DNA of 64,000 nt from Saprospiraceae bacterium (GTDB lineage: Bacteria > Bacteroidota > Bacteroidia > Chitinophagales > Saprospiraceae), in NCBI GenBank assembly GCA_041392805.1, contig JAWKLJ010000002.1:3611001-3675000 (forward strand), given 5' to 3'. The notes beneath the pieces were generated by a model. The model searched no databases, was not told where the DNA came from, and saw only the letters and a program-made list of their open reading frames with translations. Positions within the stretch are counted from its first letter, which is position 1, and every line of letters begins with the position of its first letter. Of the stretch, positions 51,401 to 60,335 are shown one piece after another. Made by a program: the position numbers and the translations under genes.

Positions 51401-54131
51401 TGCCCGTATTCCAATTGTAAAAAAATGGGCCGGTGCCACCACTTATCTGGCTATTTAGTGCACCATTATTTTGTCCAAAGCAAAGGATATCCTGACTGTC
51501 CAACTGTAGAGAAAGTCCTGGGTTCTCTTCTAAAAAAAGATCAGCAGTAATTTGACATCCGCGGGCATCTGTAACGGTAAGGCTATAGTTGAGGCCCCCT
51601 TTCAGGCCATCTATTACTGCGCTGGTGTCGCCATTGTTCCACAAGTAGGTATAAGGGGAAGTACCTCCGCTCACGGTAGAGCGTATGAGTCCATCCGCAT
51701 TTCCCTCACAAGGGATCTTCTCAATGATTAAACTTATGGCTAAAGGTGGCGGTTCATTGATATTCACGCTAGCCACCGCAATACAATGGTTGTGGTCATT
51801 AATGATGACCCCATAACTACCCACCGACAAATTATTGATCATGGCAGTGGTAGCGCCGTTGCCCCAGGCAAATTGATAGGGCGCCACTCCCCCACTTACC
51901 GTCACGGCTGCACTGCCATCTTGGGCACCTGAACAGCTAATGTCTGTAGCCATAGCCTCTACGGCCAAGATCGGAGGCTCCTGGATCAAAATACTTGTGG
52001 TATCGGTACAGCCTACATTATCTGTTACACTTAACGTGTAGGTCCCAGCAGCAAGGTTTACGATAGTGCTACCACTACGCCCATTACTCCATTGGTAAAA
52101 AAAAGGAGCGGTTCCGCTGTTAATGACAGCTTCCGCTTGGCCATTTGTTTGCCCGAAACAAGCAATATCTTTACCGGTAATGGCCGCAGATAAGGCAGGG
52201 GTCTGGCTCAGTGTGGCCTCGGCGCTTTGTTGGCAACCATTGGCATCTGTCACCGTAAGCTCATAGCTACCAGCCGAAAGGTTTTCAATGCTTTGGCTTG
52301 TGGCGCCATTGCTCCAGCTAAAAGTGTAAGGCGAGAAACCGCCCAATACCTGAGCCGTAATTGCGCCGATAGGGTCATCCGAACAACTGATTGGGGTAAT
52401 CTCAAATGCAATTTCAAAAGGAGAATCACCACCAAGGGTTATATCTACTACTTCGAAGGTGCAGGCATTCGCATCCGTTACCGTCAGTTGGTAGCTCCCT
52501 GCTTGCAGGTTCGTTGTGGTAGACAGCGTATCGCCTGTGCTCCAGGCATAATGGTAGGGGGCGGTTCCGCCACTCACCTCCGCTGTAAGGGTGCCACTGG
52601 TAGCTTCACAATCTACTGAAAAATGACTAATCGCCACCTGAAGGGGCAATGCTTCTATGATTTCTACACTAATTTCCTGTTCGCATAAATTAGCATCAGC
52701 AACCGTAACCGTATAGTTTCCTGGCACTAAATGATCGATAAAATCATTGATACCGTTATTACTCCAGAGATAACTATAAGGTGGCTTCCCTCCTGCTGGA
52801 ATAACCATAGCACTGCCAGACATTTCACCATTACAATTGACATCGGTCTTCAGCATTGACAAAGATAAAGGAGGAGGTTCGGTTAAATCAACCGTTTCCC
52901 CTAATTCACACCCATTTGCATCCATTACGGTAACAGCATAGGTTCCTGCGGGGAGATTATTCAAAACATCCGTTGTATCACCATTCGACCAACTAAAGGC
53001 ATAAGGTGGTTCACCACCGCTGACCTGCACCACCACACTACCTGTACTATCTCCGTAGCAAAGAACGTTCCTTGGAATCACACTAATAGAGAAATCAAAG
53101 GATGCCATATCAAAGGTTTCGACCATTTTACAGCCTTTAGCATCCGTAACGGTCACCTCGTAGGTGCCCGCCGTTAGGTTTTCCATATAGGAAGATGCTT
53201 GGCCCGTACTCCATTGATAAGCATAGGGGGCGGTTCCGCCCACGGCCTGAATGGACATACTGCTATTTGGCCCCGGGCCACACAATAAGGCCGAGCCAGT
53301 CGCTTTTAAACTTAGAGCGGTTTGCACCCATGCGGAGGCGGTATCCACACAGCCAAGGGCATCCGTTACGGTGACCACATAAGTGCCAACAGCTAATTCG
53401 TCGATGACTTGCGATTGACCACCATTATCCCAACGGTATGAATAGGGTTGAACGCCAAATTGTGCAGAAGCAGTAGCCAAGCCGTCATTAACTTCCATAC
53501 AACTGGCAGGTGTTCCTAGTGCACCAACATTAAGCTTTGATTGAGCATCCAAAAAAAGACTGCTTGTTTGTTGGCAACCATGACTATCCGTTACAGTAAG
53601 CAAATAATGACCTACGGCTAAGCTATCCAGGCTTGGCTTTACTTCGCCAGTATTCCAATTAAAGGAATAGGGAGGCGATCCCCCAAATACCTCCGCTACA
53701 ATACGGCCATTTTCAGTACTCAAACAAGCAGGCTTTATAGGCGTTAAAAAAAGCATCATGTTCGTGGCAGGGGGGATGTCGATCGAAGCCGAAATGGTAT
53801 CGCCTAAGGCATCTGTTACCTTCAAATGATAAAGGCCAGGAGACAATGACTCCAGTGATGCCACTGTGCTATCGTTACTCCATAAGTAATCATAAGGAGC
53901 TTCGCCCCCTGTGACCAAAGCCTGAATACCTGCATCATTTTGGCCAGGACAGGAAATTGGCTGAATATCAAAAGCTACCGAAAGTTGAGCTGATACCAGG
54001 ACAGCTAAAAATAGAAAGGACAAAGACAAGGCATATTTCCCCAATAGCAGATTGGGGCAAGCAAGGTGATGACCCAGCTTGTTAGGGGGATACATTTTTT
54101 GCATAAGGGCACTACAATTTGTTAGCAACAA
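48474..54131 (-). CDS. Giant SprB-repeat surface protein with SdrD B-like domain and T9SS sorting domain
   Basis: 1885 aa as drawn; internal Mets at 54104 and 54095 are possible starts and give a better signal peptide (LLLGKYALSLSFLFLAVLVS, then AQ). About 18 SprB repeats of ~75 residues follow, each with GGxxPYxYxWSNG and GTYxVTVTDANGC. Next comes an SdrD B-like domain (LGSFVWIDLNRDGIQDEDEP), an Ig/PKD-like part, and the C-terminal type IX secretion domain (LYPNPVTDQLTIAF ... GVYFLRIYYGE). It is presumably exported by T9SS and anchored as an adhesin. The repeats are diverged, so the array is old. Confidence 0.92.
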   Translation of the reverse strand: MLLTNCSALMQKMYPPNKLGHHLACPNLLLGKYALSLSFLFLAVLVSAQLSVAFDIQPISCPGQNDAGIQALVTGGEAPYDYLWSNDSTVASLESLSPGLYHLKVTDALGDTISASIDIPPATNMMLFLTPIKPACLSTENGRIVAEVFGGSPPYSFNWNTGEVKPSLDSLAVGHYLLTVTDSHGCQQTSSLFLDAQSKLNVGALGTPASCMEVNDGLATASAQFGVQPYSYRWDNGGQSQVIDELAVGTYVVTVTDALGCVDTASAWVQTALSLKATGSALLCGPGPNSSMSIQAVGGTAPYAYQWSTGQASSYMENLTAGTYEVTVTDAKGCKMVETFDMASFDFSISVIPRNVLCYGDSTGSVVVQVSGGEPPYAFSWSNGDTTDVLNNLPAGTYAVTVMDANGCELGETVDLTEPPPLSLSMLKTDVNCNGEMSGSAMVIPAGGKPPYSYLWSNNGINDFIDHLVPGNYTVTVADANLCEQEISVEIIEALPLQVAISHFSVDCEATSGTLTAEVSGGTAPYHYAWSTGDTLSTTTNLQAGSYQLTVTDANACTFEVVDITLGGDSPFEIAFEITPISCSDDPIGAITAQVLGGFSPYTFSWSNGATSQSIENLSAGSYELTVTDANGCQQSAEATLSQTPALSAAITGKDIACFGQTNGQAEAVINSGTAPFFYQWSNGRSGSTIVNLAAGTYTLSVTDNVGCTDTTSILIQEPPILAVEAMATDISCSGAQDGSAAVTVSGGVAPYQFAWGNGATTAMINNLSVGSYGVIINDHNHCIAVASVNINEPPPLAISLIIEKIPCEGNADGLIRSTVSGGTSPYTYLWNNGDTSAVIDGLKGGLNYSLTVTDARGCQITADLFLEENPGLSLQLDSQDILCFGQNNGALNSQISGGTGPFFYNWNTGNTSASLVNLSVGGYQLTVTDIVGCSDTASAFIQEPLPLVVLTSSTDISCSGAQDGQASVDVSGGLAPYAFAWGNGDTLADINNLEAGSYGVIVSDANACIAAASINIAEPPSLSISIVLEQTPCEGNADGRIRATGSGGTPGYTFLWNTGDTSATIAGLTGGTYQVTLTDSSGCQISTAVDLTERPGVAVTLFPQNILCFGGANGSAQAAVEGGTGPFSYSWSNGATTSAISNLTVGTYALTLTDLAGCTATNAVTIVQPDSLELIINSNPITCFGDSNGKVSLNILGGVAPYQYLWSNDSTQQEINGLPGGLYEVTVTDANACQSSTQVAVDEPEALSNTFIIVEMPCEGSSTGVIEAEIAGGTAEYQFSWSNGGGKSGIGNVAAGHYFLTVTDGNGCQLVDSLNLLANPQPECVIIVLNDITTGADGVLEAIVSNGTAPYLFNWSNGDTTALIDNLSSGDYTLTVTDANGCMSSCSDTLMGLASLGSFVWIDLNRDGIQDEDEPGFGQVSISITKIDTIAPRFMATTQTDEFGFYQFDVPPGQYQLKFTLPEGYVLTKPNQGDDEERDSDIDPTTFLSDTITLTPRAVLFNLDAGCISECDRLTHPGLIAPSTTYLCGAGNDPGPILNAVSATGGSGALEYLWMKSLEETPFSSSQWEPIPDSNTPSYDPGVLYETTYFVRCARREKCSTYLESNVVKIEVGTEAVAKVVQPVKICEGDQVTFSAIETGPAAKIDWVFTGSVTPATISGENVSVRYSYFGTFNGTLTVQENGCTATRSFPVNVINNPILCTAGLSIQAEVIEEENKIVRLTWLMEHSEADLQYQLEYSRDGEHFETIANSIEPIEQSGQQLQFRLDTQAPKRGYNYYRVKVGDRSGNFMYSDIKEVVFLNDSALAMLYPNPVTDQLTIAFFETYDEPVRMELLSTQGHLLSSTDLPNGEQEIHLFLGDLTTGVYFLRIYYGEVAIKHLRIYKH

Positions 54132-54399
54132 ATAATAAAAACGATTAGTGCTGAAGCATAATGTCTGACCGGTAATTATGTTTCACCGAAGATTTTTTTG
54201 TTGAGCTTAGCTGAATTGGTATGGAAAAGAAAAAAAGGAGTATACCCTGAATATGGGAAAACTACCTTTCAATTGGGAAAGAAAATTATTTTTAACGATC
54301 CATTAAATAATGGTGGGTCTGAAAGTTTTCTCTTTTAGCAAGTTTAAATTTCCTGTAGCGTAAAGGTAAAAAATAATTCTATTAAAAAAAAAGATAATA
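54132..54399. other. Intergenic, no gene seen
   Basis: AT-rich upstream region of the SprB-repeat gene. It should hold the promoter, but I cannot pick a convincing TAnnTTTG box. No repeat or RNA gene noticed. Confidence 0.5.
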
Positions 54400-54432
54400 T
54401 AAAAAAAGTCGCATCACCGATGGCGATACGAC
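54400..54432 (-). terminator. Intrinsic terminator, minus strand
   Basis: GTCGTATC/GATGCGAC stem (one G-T pair) with a 9-nt loop, followed on the minus strand by seven T. It lies ~145 bp downstream of the DUF502 gene and probably ends its transcript. Confidence 0.65.
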
Positions 54433-54578
54433 CTACTACTAACAAATTATAATCCCATGAACAATATACGAAAGCTTTGGCAATCGTAGTAAATTATAAC
54501 AAAAGAACTTTTAATTCTGTTGATTTTAAGGTTGATTTTTATAAAAAAACTTTATCTTAAAACTGCAAATCTATGCTT

Positions 54579-55232
54579 TTATTGCTCTTTTAAGACATTC
54601 TTTTCAATATTAGGTTGGAATAAAATCGAAGAACCCGTCCCTACGCCAATGATGGTGCGCATGGCATCTTCCGCTTTGGTTTTAACAAACTTGATCTTCT
54701 CAATGGGCACGTGAAAAATAAATCCATTTGTAGGGTTAGGGCCTGTTGGTACAAAAATGGAATATATATCGGGGGTTAATTTTTCTGCTACAAAACCTGT
54801 CATAAGTACACCACTACCAAAAGGGTCGACTAAGACCACTTGCTGAAAGGGCGTTTTTCCACTTCCTGCAAATTGTTGAACAGTGTCTCGTAGTGTCGAA
54901 TAGAATGGCAATTTACTCAACCAATTTTCTTCCAATAAATGAAAAAGTTGTTTCCCCAATTCGGTACGAACAATCAATCCTATAATAAAAAACAAGGATA
55001 CCACAATAATAAAGGAAACAATATCGACCAGCCATTGGTGCGTAGTGGAGGTCAGGTTGAGTAGTCCCATGATAGGACGCACCAAATTTGCGGTGAATCC
55101 CACCACTACCCGAACTAAAAAGATAAAGATAGATAAGGGTAAAATAATAACTACTCCACCAATCACCGTGGTGATAAAAAATCGATTTAAGCGACGTAAA
55201 AAAACTTTTAGCCTAAGCGGCAATTTTGACAT
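54579..55232 (-). CDS. DUF502 family membrane protein
   Basis: 217 aa. Two TM segments (FFITTVIGGVVIILPLSIFI and WLVDIVSFIIVVSLFFIIGL) followed by a conserved C-terminal part: FYSTLRDTVQQFAG, VVLVDPFGSGVLMTGFVAE, FVPTGPNPTNGFIFHVP. Widespread family of unknown function. It is an isolated gene with a probable terminator downstream. Confidence 0.88.
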   Translation of the reverse strand: MSKLPLRLKVFLRRLNRFFITTVIGGVVIILPLSIFIFLVRVVVGFTANLVRPIMGLLNLTSTTHQWLVDIVSFIIVVSLFFIIGLIVRTELGKQLFHLLEENWLSKLPFYSTLRDTVQQFAGSGKTPFQQVVLVDPFGSGVLMTGFVAEKLTPDIYSIFVPTGPNPTNGFIFHVPIEKIKFVKTKAEDAMRTIIGVGTGSSILFQPNIEKNVLKEQ

Positions 55233-55401
55233 GGCGTTTCAATTTCAACAGATACAAAGCGTCCTCTAAGACGAATGAAAAATAAGCGTATTCCTCCTTA
55301 CAAACAATAGAAATAGGGGTATTAGTTTAGAAAAAATTAAACAGAGAAGAAAAATTATCAAGATTTGGTATTTTTCTCTTGCAGTCCCATCGCAGGATCA
55401 A

Positions 55402-56358
55402 TTATTGTATTTCGACAAGGGTTGAATCCAATACTTGGGTATATCCAGCAAAAATGCCGTTGCCGTTTTCTACATTATAATAGGGTGTAATGGACTCTTC
55501 GAACCCTCCTGTACCTCCGACCTGTTGGTTTTGGTGGTCGAGGCTATTATGAAAACGATAATAGTCTTCTGAAACCGTCCGCAATTCTAGAAATAATTGG
55601 CCCAGCCGCTGATGGCTTGGATCAATTTCGGTCTCCATCTTAAAGACGTATTGACCACCAAATGGATCATCCTGCAAAAGCACTCCACCAGCAAAATAGG
55701 CATTTACATAATTATTGTCATTATCAGGACCGAAGCCTATGCTTCTCAGCAAACTGCCATAATTAATCGTATCTCCCTCTACAACTTTAAATTCATAAAT
55801 TTGTTGGGCTATTTTTAAATGATAATAATTCGTTTCGCTCGAAGGGTCATTATACGAAATATATACAGGGAAATTGTAAACTACATTATTTTCTAATGGG
55901 TTAAAAGACTTCGTGACGGCTCCTATTGAAAAGTTTCTAATCCCTACCCGAGAGGGAATAACACTCCTGGCTCTAACCGTTTTAAAACCATCGACTTTAA
56001 CCTCAATGACGTATTCCTTACCGTTTTGAGGATTCAGATTTTTCGTAGTGTATTTGGGCAAAGCCCTGGGGCCCACAGGCATAACCAGGTCGAGTTCCTC
56101 CAAAAAATTTTCGCCCTCGAACACCGTCACTTTCGCATTTGTAACGGATTCAACATCAGTTTCTTCCAGAAACTTAAGGGTAACCTTACTCACCTCTACC
56201 TCGATGGCTGATTTATCCTTGAAGTTGCTGGAAATAAAAAGACTTGGGGCAGGTATCTTAATCTCAAAATCCCCTGGTTTGTCACAGGAGGAAGTCAGCA
56301 ATATAGGAAGTAACAAAAAAAACCAACATCTTACTTTGAGGAGAGTATTTGTAGCCAT
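55402..56358 (-). CDS. DUF4249 domain lipoprotein
   Basis: 318 aa from ATG 56358. Lipoprotein signal with lipobox TSSC (FFLLLPILLTSSC). The mature part starts with the DUF4249 pattern (LFISSNFKDKSAIEVEVSKV, VTNAKVTVFEGENFLEELDL, LNPQNGKEYVIEVKVDGF). Such proteins often accompany TonB-dependent receptors, but none is next to it here; the neighbour is a secreted peptidase. The function is unknown. Confidence 0.8.
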   Translation of the reverse strand: MATNTLLKVRCWFFLLLPILLTSSCDKPGDFEIKIPAPSLFISSNFKDKSAIEVEVSKVTLKFLEETDVESVTNAKVTVFEGENFLEELDLVMPVGPRALPKYTTKNLNPQNGKEYVIEVKVDGFKTVRARSVIPSRVGIRNFSIGAVTKSFNPLENNVVYNFPVYISYNDPSSETNYYHLKIAQQIYEFKVVEGDTINYGSLLRSIGFGPDNDNNYVNAYFAGGVLLQDDPFGGQYVFKMETEIDPSHQRLGQLFLELRTVSEDYYRFHNSLDHQNQQVGGTGGFEESITPYYNVENGNGIFAGYTQVLDSTLVEIQ

Positions 56359-56436
56359 TTGATAGCATTTAACTATCAAATTTAGGAAAAATGTATGTAA
56401 TAATTGGTTAACAAATCCTTAAATTAAATCAATCAT

Positions 56437-57948
56437 CTATTTTTTTTCATAAAGACGTTTCCCTGCTGCTTCATACTTGTCTCCTTCTATCCAAAATGGT
56501 CTATTCTCCATATCCGCGATCAGGCGGGTAGTCTGCACAAACGCTTTGCAATACCTCAAAACATAGTCGAAGTCCAAGGTGGCAGCCTCGTCTGTAACTT
56601 GATGGTAATTGCGCATCAAGGCTTCATCAAAAGCTGTAAAACCTGGGCTATAATTGAGCGACGGAACCCCTTTCTGGGCAAAAGAAACATTATCAGACCG
56701 ATCAAACAAACCTTGTTCAGGTGCAGGATCAGCCGAAATACGCAAGCCAAAAGCGGCTGCCCCTTCATCGATCAATGCCGCAACACCCGTGCGATCATAT
56801 CCCATAATAGCGACAAGACTTGTATCGCTATACCCTGCGCCATCTGAATTGAAATTGAAAATGGTCTGTTCCAAGGGGATCAAAGGATGGTTCACATAGT
56901 AATGGCTACCCACCAAACCCTGTTCTTCGGCCGTAAGGGCCAAAAACAATACAGAGCGCTTAGGGCGATGGACGGCCATTACCTTGGCTGCCATCATCAA
57001 GCCTACCGTACCAATGGCATTGTCACGTGCCCCATTGAAAATACTGTCTTGTGCGCCGAAAGGAAAACCACCTCCTTGGTGAGCAACGCCGATGTGATCA
57101 TAATGTGCGCTAATCAGTAGATACTCGTCTTTTAACAACGGGTCACTCCCCTCCAGCATAGCCGCGACATTACTCGAATACTTTCTTTTGATGGTCACCC
57201 CACTGGAATAAAGATGCGATTCTACCACTTTACCACTTTTCATGGCCTCAAATGGCTCATCAGATTTTTCGTTGAGCATCCCATAGATCATTCCGTCTGA
57301 TGCCACATCATCAGGATCAGCGATAGCGAGGCTCTCTTTGTTTAGGTAATTAAGGATAAAATGCCAAGGGAAAGGAAGCCGAAACACCTCTATCAGTCCT
57401 GCGGCCCCTCGCTCCGCAGCTAATTTCCGTTTGATTTTCATGGCACTAAGGGCTTCCTGTGGGTCGCGCGAACCAGGCTTACCTGACCATACAATGACTA
57501 ACTTACCTTTTACATCCAAGCCTTCATAATCATTAATACCAGCGCTTTCATCTAGCCAACCATATTGCGCAAAAACGGCAGGATGGTCTATCGTTTTCTC
57601 TTCTCCGGCACTGAGGAAGTAATCTTCCCCATATTTGTATTTCTTTTTACCCAATCGGAATTCAGACGATTGGGGAGGGCGAACAGATTCAAATCGAATA
57701 ACTTGAAAGAAATCTTCAGCACCTGGAGCGGGTGCGCAGCCTTGGGCCCGAAGGTATTCTGCTATATAACGAGCGGCGGTGTTATTCCCCGGTGACCCGG
57801 TAAATCGACCCTGTAATTCATCAGCGGCCAAAAAGCGGATATGCTGTTCGATTTCTGCTTTTGACAAATCAATAGCCATAGGGGCTTGGGATTTTACTTT
57901 TGCTATGCCAAAAAACAAAAAAACAATCAACGTAATAGATTTATTCAT
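56437..57948 (-). CDS. Secreted M28-family zinc peptidase with PA-domain insert
   Basis: 503 aa. Signal peptide MNKSITLIVFLFFGIAKVKS, then Q. Zinc ligands: LLISAHYDHIG (His, Asp), FNGARDNAIGTVG (Asp), LTAEEQGLVGSHY (catalytic Glu plus Glu ligand). A PA-like insertion (GLDVKGKLVIVWSGKPG) lies at residues of about 130-260. It is an aminopeptidase or carboxypeptidase of the M28 type acting in the periplasm or outside. A 5-bp gap separates it from the BCCT gene upstream, so they are co-transcribed. Confidence 0.9.
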   Translation of the reverse strand: MNKSITLIVFLFFGIAKVKSQAPMAIDLSKAEIEQHIRFLAADELQGRFTGSPGNNTAARYIAEYLRAQGCAPAPGAEDFFQVIRFESVRPPQSSEFRLGKKKYKYGEDYFLSAGEEKTIDHPAVFAQYGWLDESAGINDYEGLDVKGKLVIVWSGKPGSRDPQEALSAMKIKRKLAAERGAAGLIEVFRLPFPWHFILNYLNKESLAIADPDDVASDGMIYGMLNEKSDEPFEAMKSGKVVESHLYSSGVTIKRKYSSNVAAMLEGSDPLLKDEYLLISAHYDHIGVAHQGGGFPFGAQDSIFNGARDNAIGTVGLMMAAKVMAVHRPKRSVLFLALTAEEQGLVGSHYYVNHPLIPLEQTIFNFNSDGAGYSDTSLVAIMGYDRTGVAALIDEGAAAFGLRISADPAPEQGLFDRSDNVSFAQKGVPSLNYSPGFTAFDEALMRNYHQVTDEAATLDFDYVLRYCKAFVQTTRLIADMENRPFWIEGDKYEAAGKRLYEKK

Positions 57949-57953
57949 TGGTC

Positions 57954-59468
57954 TTAATTATTATGGTATTCAATCTTCTTAGCACTAATTTGCCCTTGGG
58001 TTAAAGCACGAATAAACAATATAACCATCAATACCAACATAAAGCCGAAGGGTAATGCGGTTACAATTAACAAATTACTCATCGATTTGAGTAAAGTATC
58101 TCCACCTATCCATATAGCAGCCACAGCCACAGCAGGTAGCATGATTCCCCAAAACCACTTATGACTACGGCCTGGTAACAAATTACCATTGTCGGTCATC
58201 ATACTGACTACATATATGGCCGAATCCAAAGAGGTGATCAAGAAGGTACATAAAAGCATGATGGTAAGCGAACTCAATACACCTGTAAAGGGAAAGTAGG
58301 TAAAAAACTTAAAGGTAGCATCAAAAATACTGCTGAAGGTATCTTGATCGGCAGCACCAAATTGGGCAGCTATATCAAAAGCAGGGGTGGCAAAAACCGT
58401 AAACCATAAAAAGGTACCAAAGGATGGCATCAATAAAACGCCAAATACAAAAGACCGTATGGTTCTACCCCTTGATATACGGGCGATAAACATCCCCGTA
58501 AATGGCGCCCAAGCCAACCAAAAAGCCCAATAAAAAATCGTCCAATCTGCTACAAACTGTGGGTTTTCCCCATAGACACCCCAGGCAAGACTCATGTGTA
58601 CAAAGTCTTTGAAATAATAGAACAAACCATTGGCCAAATGGCTGACTAATGGCTCAAAATCATTCTGTAAAATGAAAAAAAATAACAAAACAAGCGTCCC
58701 AATCATGTTGAGGTTGGATAGTCGTTTAATCCCTTTTTCCAACCCACTCATCGCTGAGAGGAATGCCACTATGCCAAGCAAAATTGCTATAAATGCTGTC
58801 AATAATACGGGTGATTCCTTGCCTTGCAAAAAGGCAATCCCTCCTGCTATTTGTCCACTTCCTAAGCCGATGGAGGCCACCAGACCAAAAATAGTCGTCA
58901 TGACGGCCAACACATTTACCATATTCCCCCAACGCTTTTTTTTAAGGATGGGTCGCAATACGACACTGGCTAGGGCTGGTTCGTTTTTTTGGTATTGAAA
59001 ATAGGCAGCGACCAAACCAAACGCGGCATAAAATGCCCAGGCTGTTATTCCCCAATGAAAATAGGCATATTGCAGGGAAAGTATGGCGTTTCCCTGCGGC
59101 ATGACCGTTACAACCGGTGAGTTTTGGAAATAAAAAATGGGCTCTTGTACCGCTCTTTGCAACAAACCAGCCCCCATTCCTGCACTATACAACATAGCTA
59201 ACCAAGTCCAAAAACCATATTGCGGCTTTTCTTCTTTTTTACCCAGACGAATGTTTCCCCAAGGCGAAAAGGCTAGCCCCAGGCAAAAAACAACCAATCC
59301 CAAACCAAGATACAAATAAAAAGCGCCAAAGACAGACAGCACAAGCGTAGCCATTTTGCCAGTAAAGGAAAATACCTGCGCCGGAAAAAATAAACCAGGA
59401 AGGATAAATACCAAGCAACAAATTAAACAATAGCGCAATAAAGGCGTAAATTCCATTTTCATTGGCAA
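57954..59468 (-). CDS. BCCT-family transporter (betaine/choline/carnitine type)
   Basis: 504 aa with about 12 TM segments. Family blocks: WLAMLYSAGMGAGLLQRAV, QEPIFYF, FHWGITAWAFYAAFGLVAAY, FYWAFWLAWAPFTGMFIARI and GRTIRSFVFGVL. Imports a quaternary-ammonium compatible solute with Na+ or H+. The usual Trp-rich box WTLFYWAWWxxW is varied (WTIFYWAFWLAW), so substrate specificity is uncertain. Two Met codons close to the N-terminus (MPMKMEF) leave the exact start open. Confidence 0.9.
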   Translation of the reverse strand: MPMKMEFTPLLRYCLICCLVFILPGLFFPAQVFSFTGKMATLVLSVFGAFYLYLGLGLVVFCLGLAFSPWGNIRLGKKEEKPQYGFWTWLAMLYSAGMGAGLLQRAVQEPIFYFQNSPVVTVMPQGNAILSLQYAYFHWGITAWAFYAAFGLVAAYFQYQKNEPALASVVLRPILKKKRWGNMVNVLAVMTTIFGLVASIGLGSGQIAGGIAFLQGKESPVLLTAFIAILLGIVAFLSAMSGLEKGIKRLSNLNMIGTLVLLFFFILQNDFEPLVSHLANGLFYYFKDFVHMSLAWGVYGENPQFVADWTIFYWAFWLAWAPFTGMFIARISRGRTIRSFVFGVLLMPSFGTFLWFTVFATPAFDIAAQFGAADQDTFSSIFDATFKFFTYFPFTGVLSSLTIMLLCTFLITSLDSAIYVVSMMTDNGNLLPGRSHKWFWGIMLPAVAVAAIWIGGDTLLKSMSNLLIVTALPFGFMLVLMVILFIRALTQGQISAKKIEYHNN

Positions 59469-59534
59469 TCGCTATTTAGCGCATTGAAAAACAGGCGAAA
59501 TTTTCCACATCAAAAGCATTGCCTACCTACCTTA

Positions 59535-59552
59535 GTGCTTGTTTGGAGGTAG
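59535..59552. repeat. Solitary MITE end
   Basis: GTGCTTGTTTGGAGGTAG, identical to the ends of the 42.1-kb MITE and preceded by TTA. It lies 1 bp beyond the stop codon of the next gene; no partner end seen. Confidence 0.72.
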
Positions 59553-59553
59553 C

Positions 59554-60024
59554 TTATTGGTCCAATAACCCCTGCAAATCTGCAGGAGAATAGTTGATCG
59601 ACTTCAATGTTTTTTTATCAGATTGACGGTACACCAGATAGACATCTCCTGCTTTTTCCATATAGCTATCCACTCCTTGGGTCGCTTTATAATGGTGCAT
59701 CGTGGCCTCTGCCTCTTCCTTGGTCTTGCAGGTTTTGCTCATATTTGAACGTTGAACCTCATCAAACAGGGCTTTAAATTTTTCTCCTAACCCAAACTCT
59801 AAAACAGCACCAGCCAACACATATTGGATATCACAAAGCGCATCTGCCACCTCTATAATATCGTTATTGGCAATGGCTTCTTCTAATTCCTTTAGTTCCT
59901 CTGCAATGAGTGCCACCCTCAGGCGACAACGGTCCGCTGAAGGAATAGTTGGATGCTCGAGAATGGGGTGTTTAAAAGTACGATGAAAATCTGCTACTTG
60001 TCTGAGTGCATCTAGTTTCTCCAT
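59554..60024 (-). CDS. MazG/phosphoribosyl-ATP pyrophosphohydrolase-like protein
   Basis: 156 aa. All-alpha NTP pyrophosphohydrolase: the metal motif reads ALIAEELKELEEAIANND, then IIEVADALCDIQYVL (EExxE...ExxD). The C-terminal tail (YLVYRQSDKKTLKSINYSPA) belongs to the Bacteroidota subfamily related to Cof-like hydrolases and PRA-PH. It probably hydrolyses an abnormal or modified nucleoside triphosphate. Stand-alone gene. Confidence 0.85.
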   Translation of the reverse strand: MEKLDALRQVADFHRTFKHPILEHPTIPSADRCRLRVALIAEELKELEEAIANNDIIEVADALCDIQYVLAGAVLEFGLGEKFKALFDEVQRSNMSKTCKTKEEAEATMHHYKATQGVDSYMEKAGDVYLVYRQSDKKTLKSINYSPADLQGLLDQ

Positions 60025-60335
60025 GTATCATTTATAGACTTAAAAAAGGCTAAGATAGTTTTTTTCTGCATTTTGTTGGCAAACCCCAAGTGGTGCTTCT
60101 TTTTATAAGGTTTATCCTTCCGCTGCTGATTGGTTAAGTGAAAGCTAAAGTCAACAAAAACGCTATATCAAAACTTGTAACTTATACTTTATCCATTCAT
60201 AAGCAGTATAATTTAGCGCTAGTTTAAAAAAACATACCGAAAGAAGGTTGGGTTTTCAATTTTTCATCTACATTTGCAACGCTCAACAGGGGCGTTTTCT
60301 GTTGGTTTTTTTAACCTTTTTCAATCGACGGGAAT
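60025..60335. other. Intergenic region between divergent genes
   Basis: 311 bp between the pyrophosphohydrolase start and the decarboxylase start. AT-rich, no gene, and no repeat noticed; promoters for both directions should be here. Confidence 0.5.

Noticed and set aside
52227..52619. 130-codon plus-strand frame inside the SprB-repeat gene
   Set aside because: Shadow of the repeat-coding strand with no independent signals.
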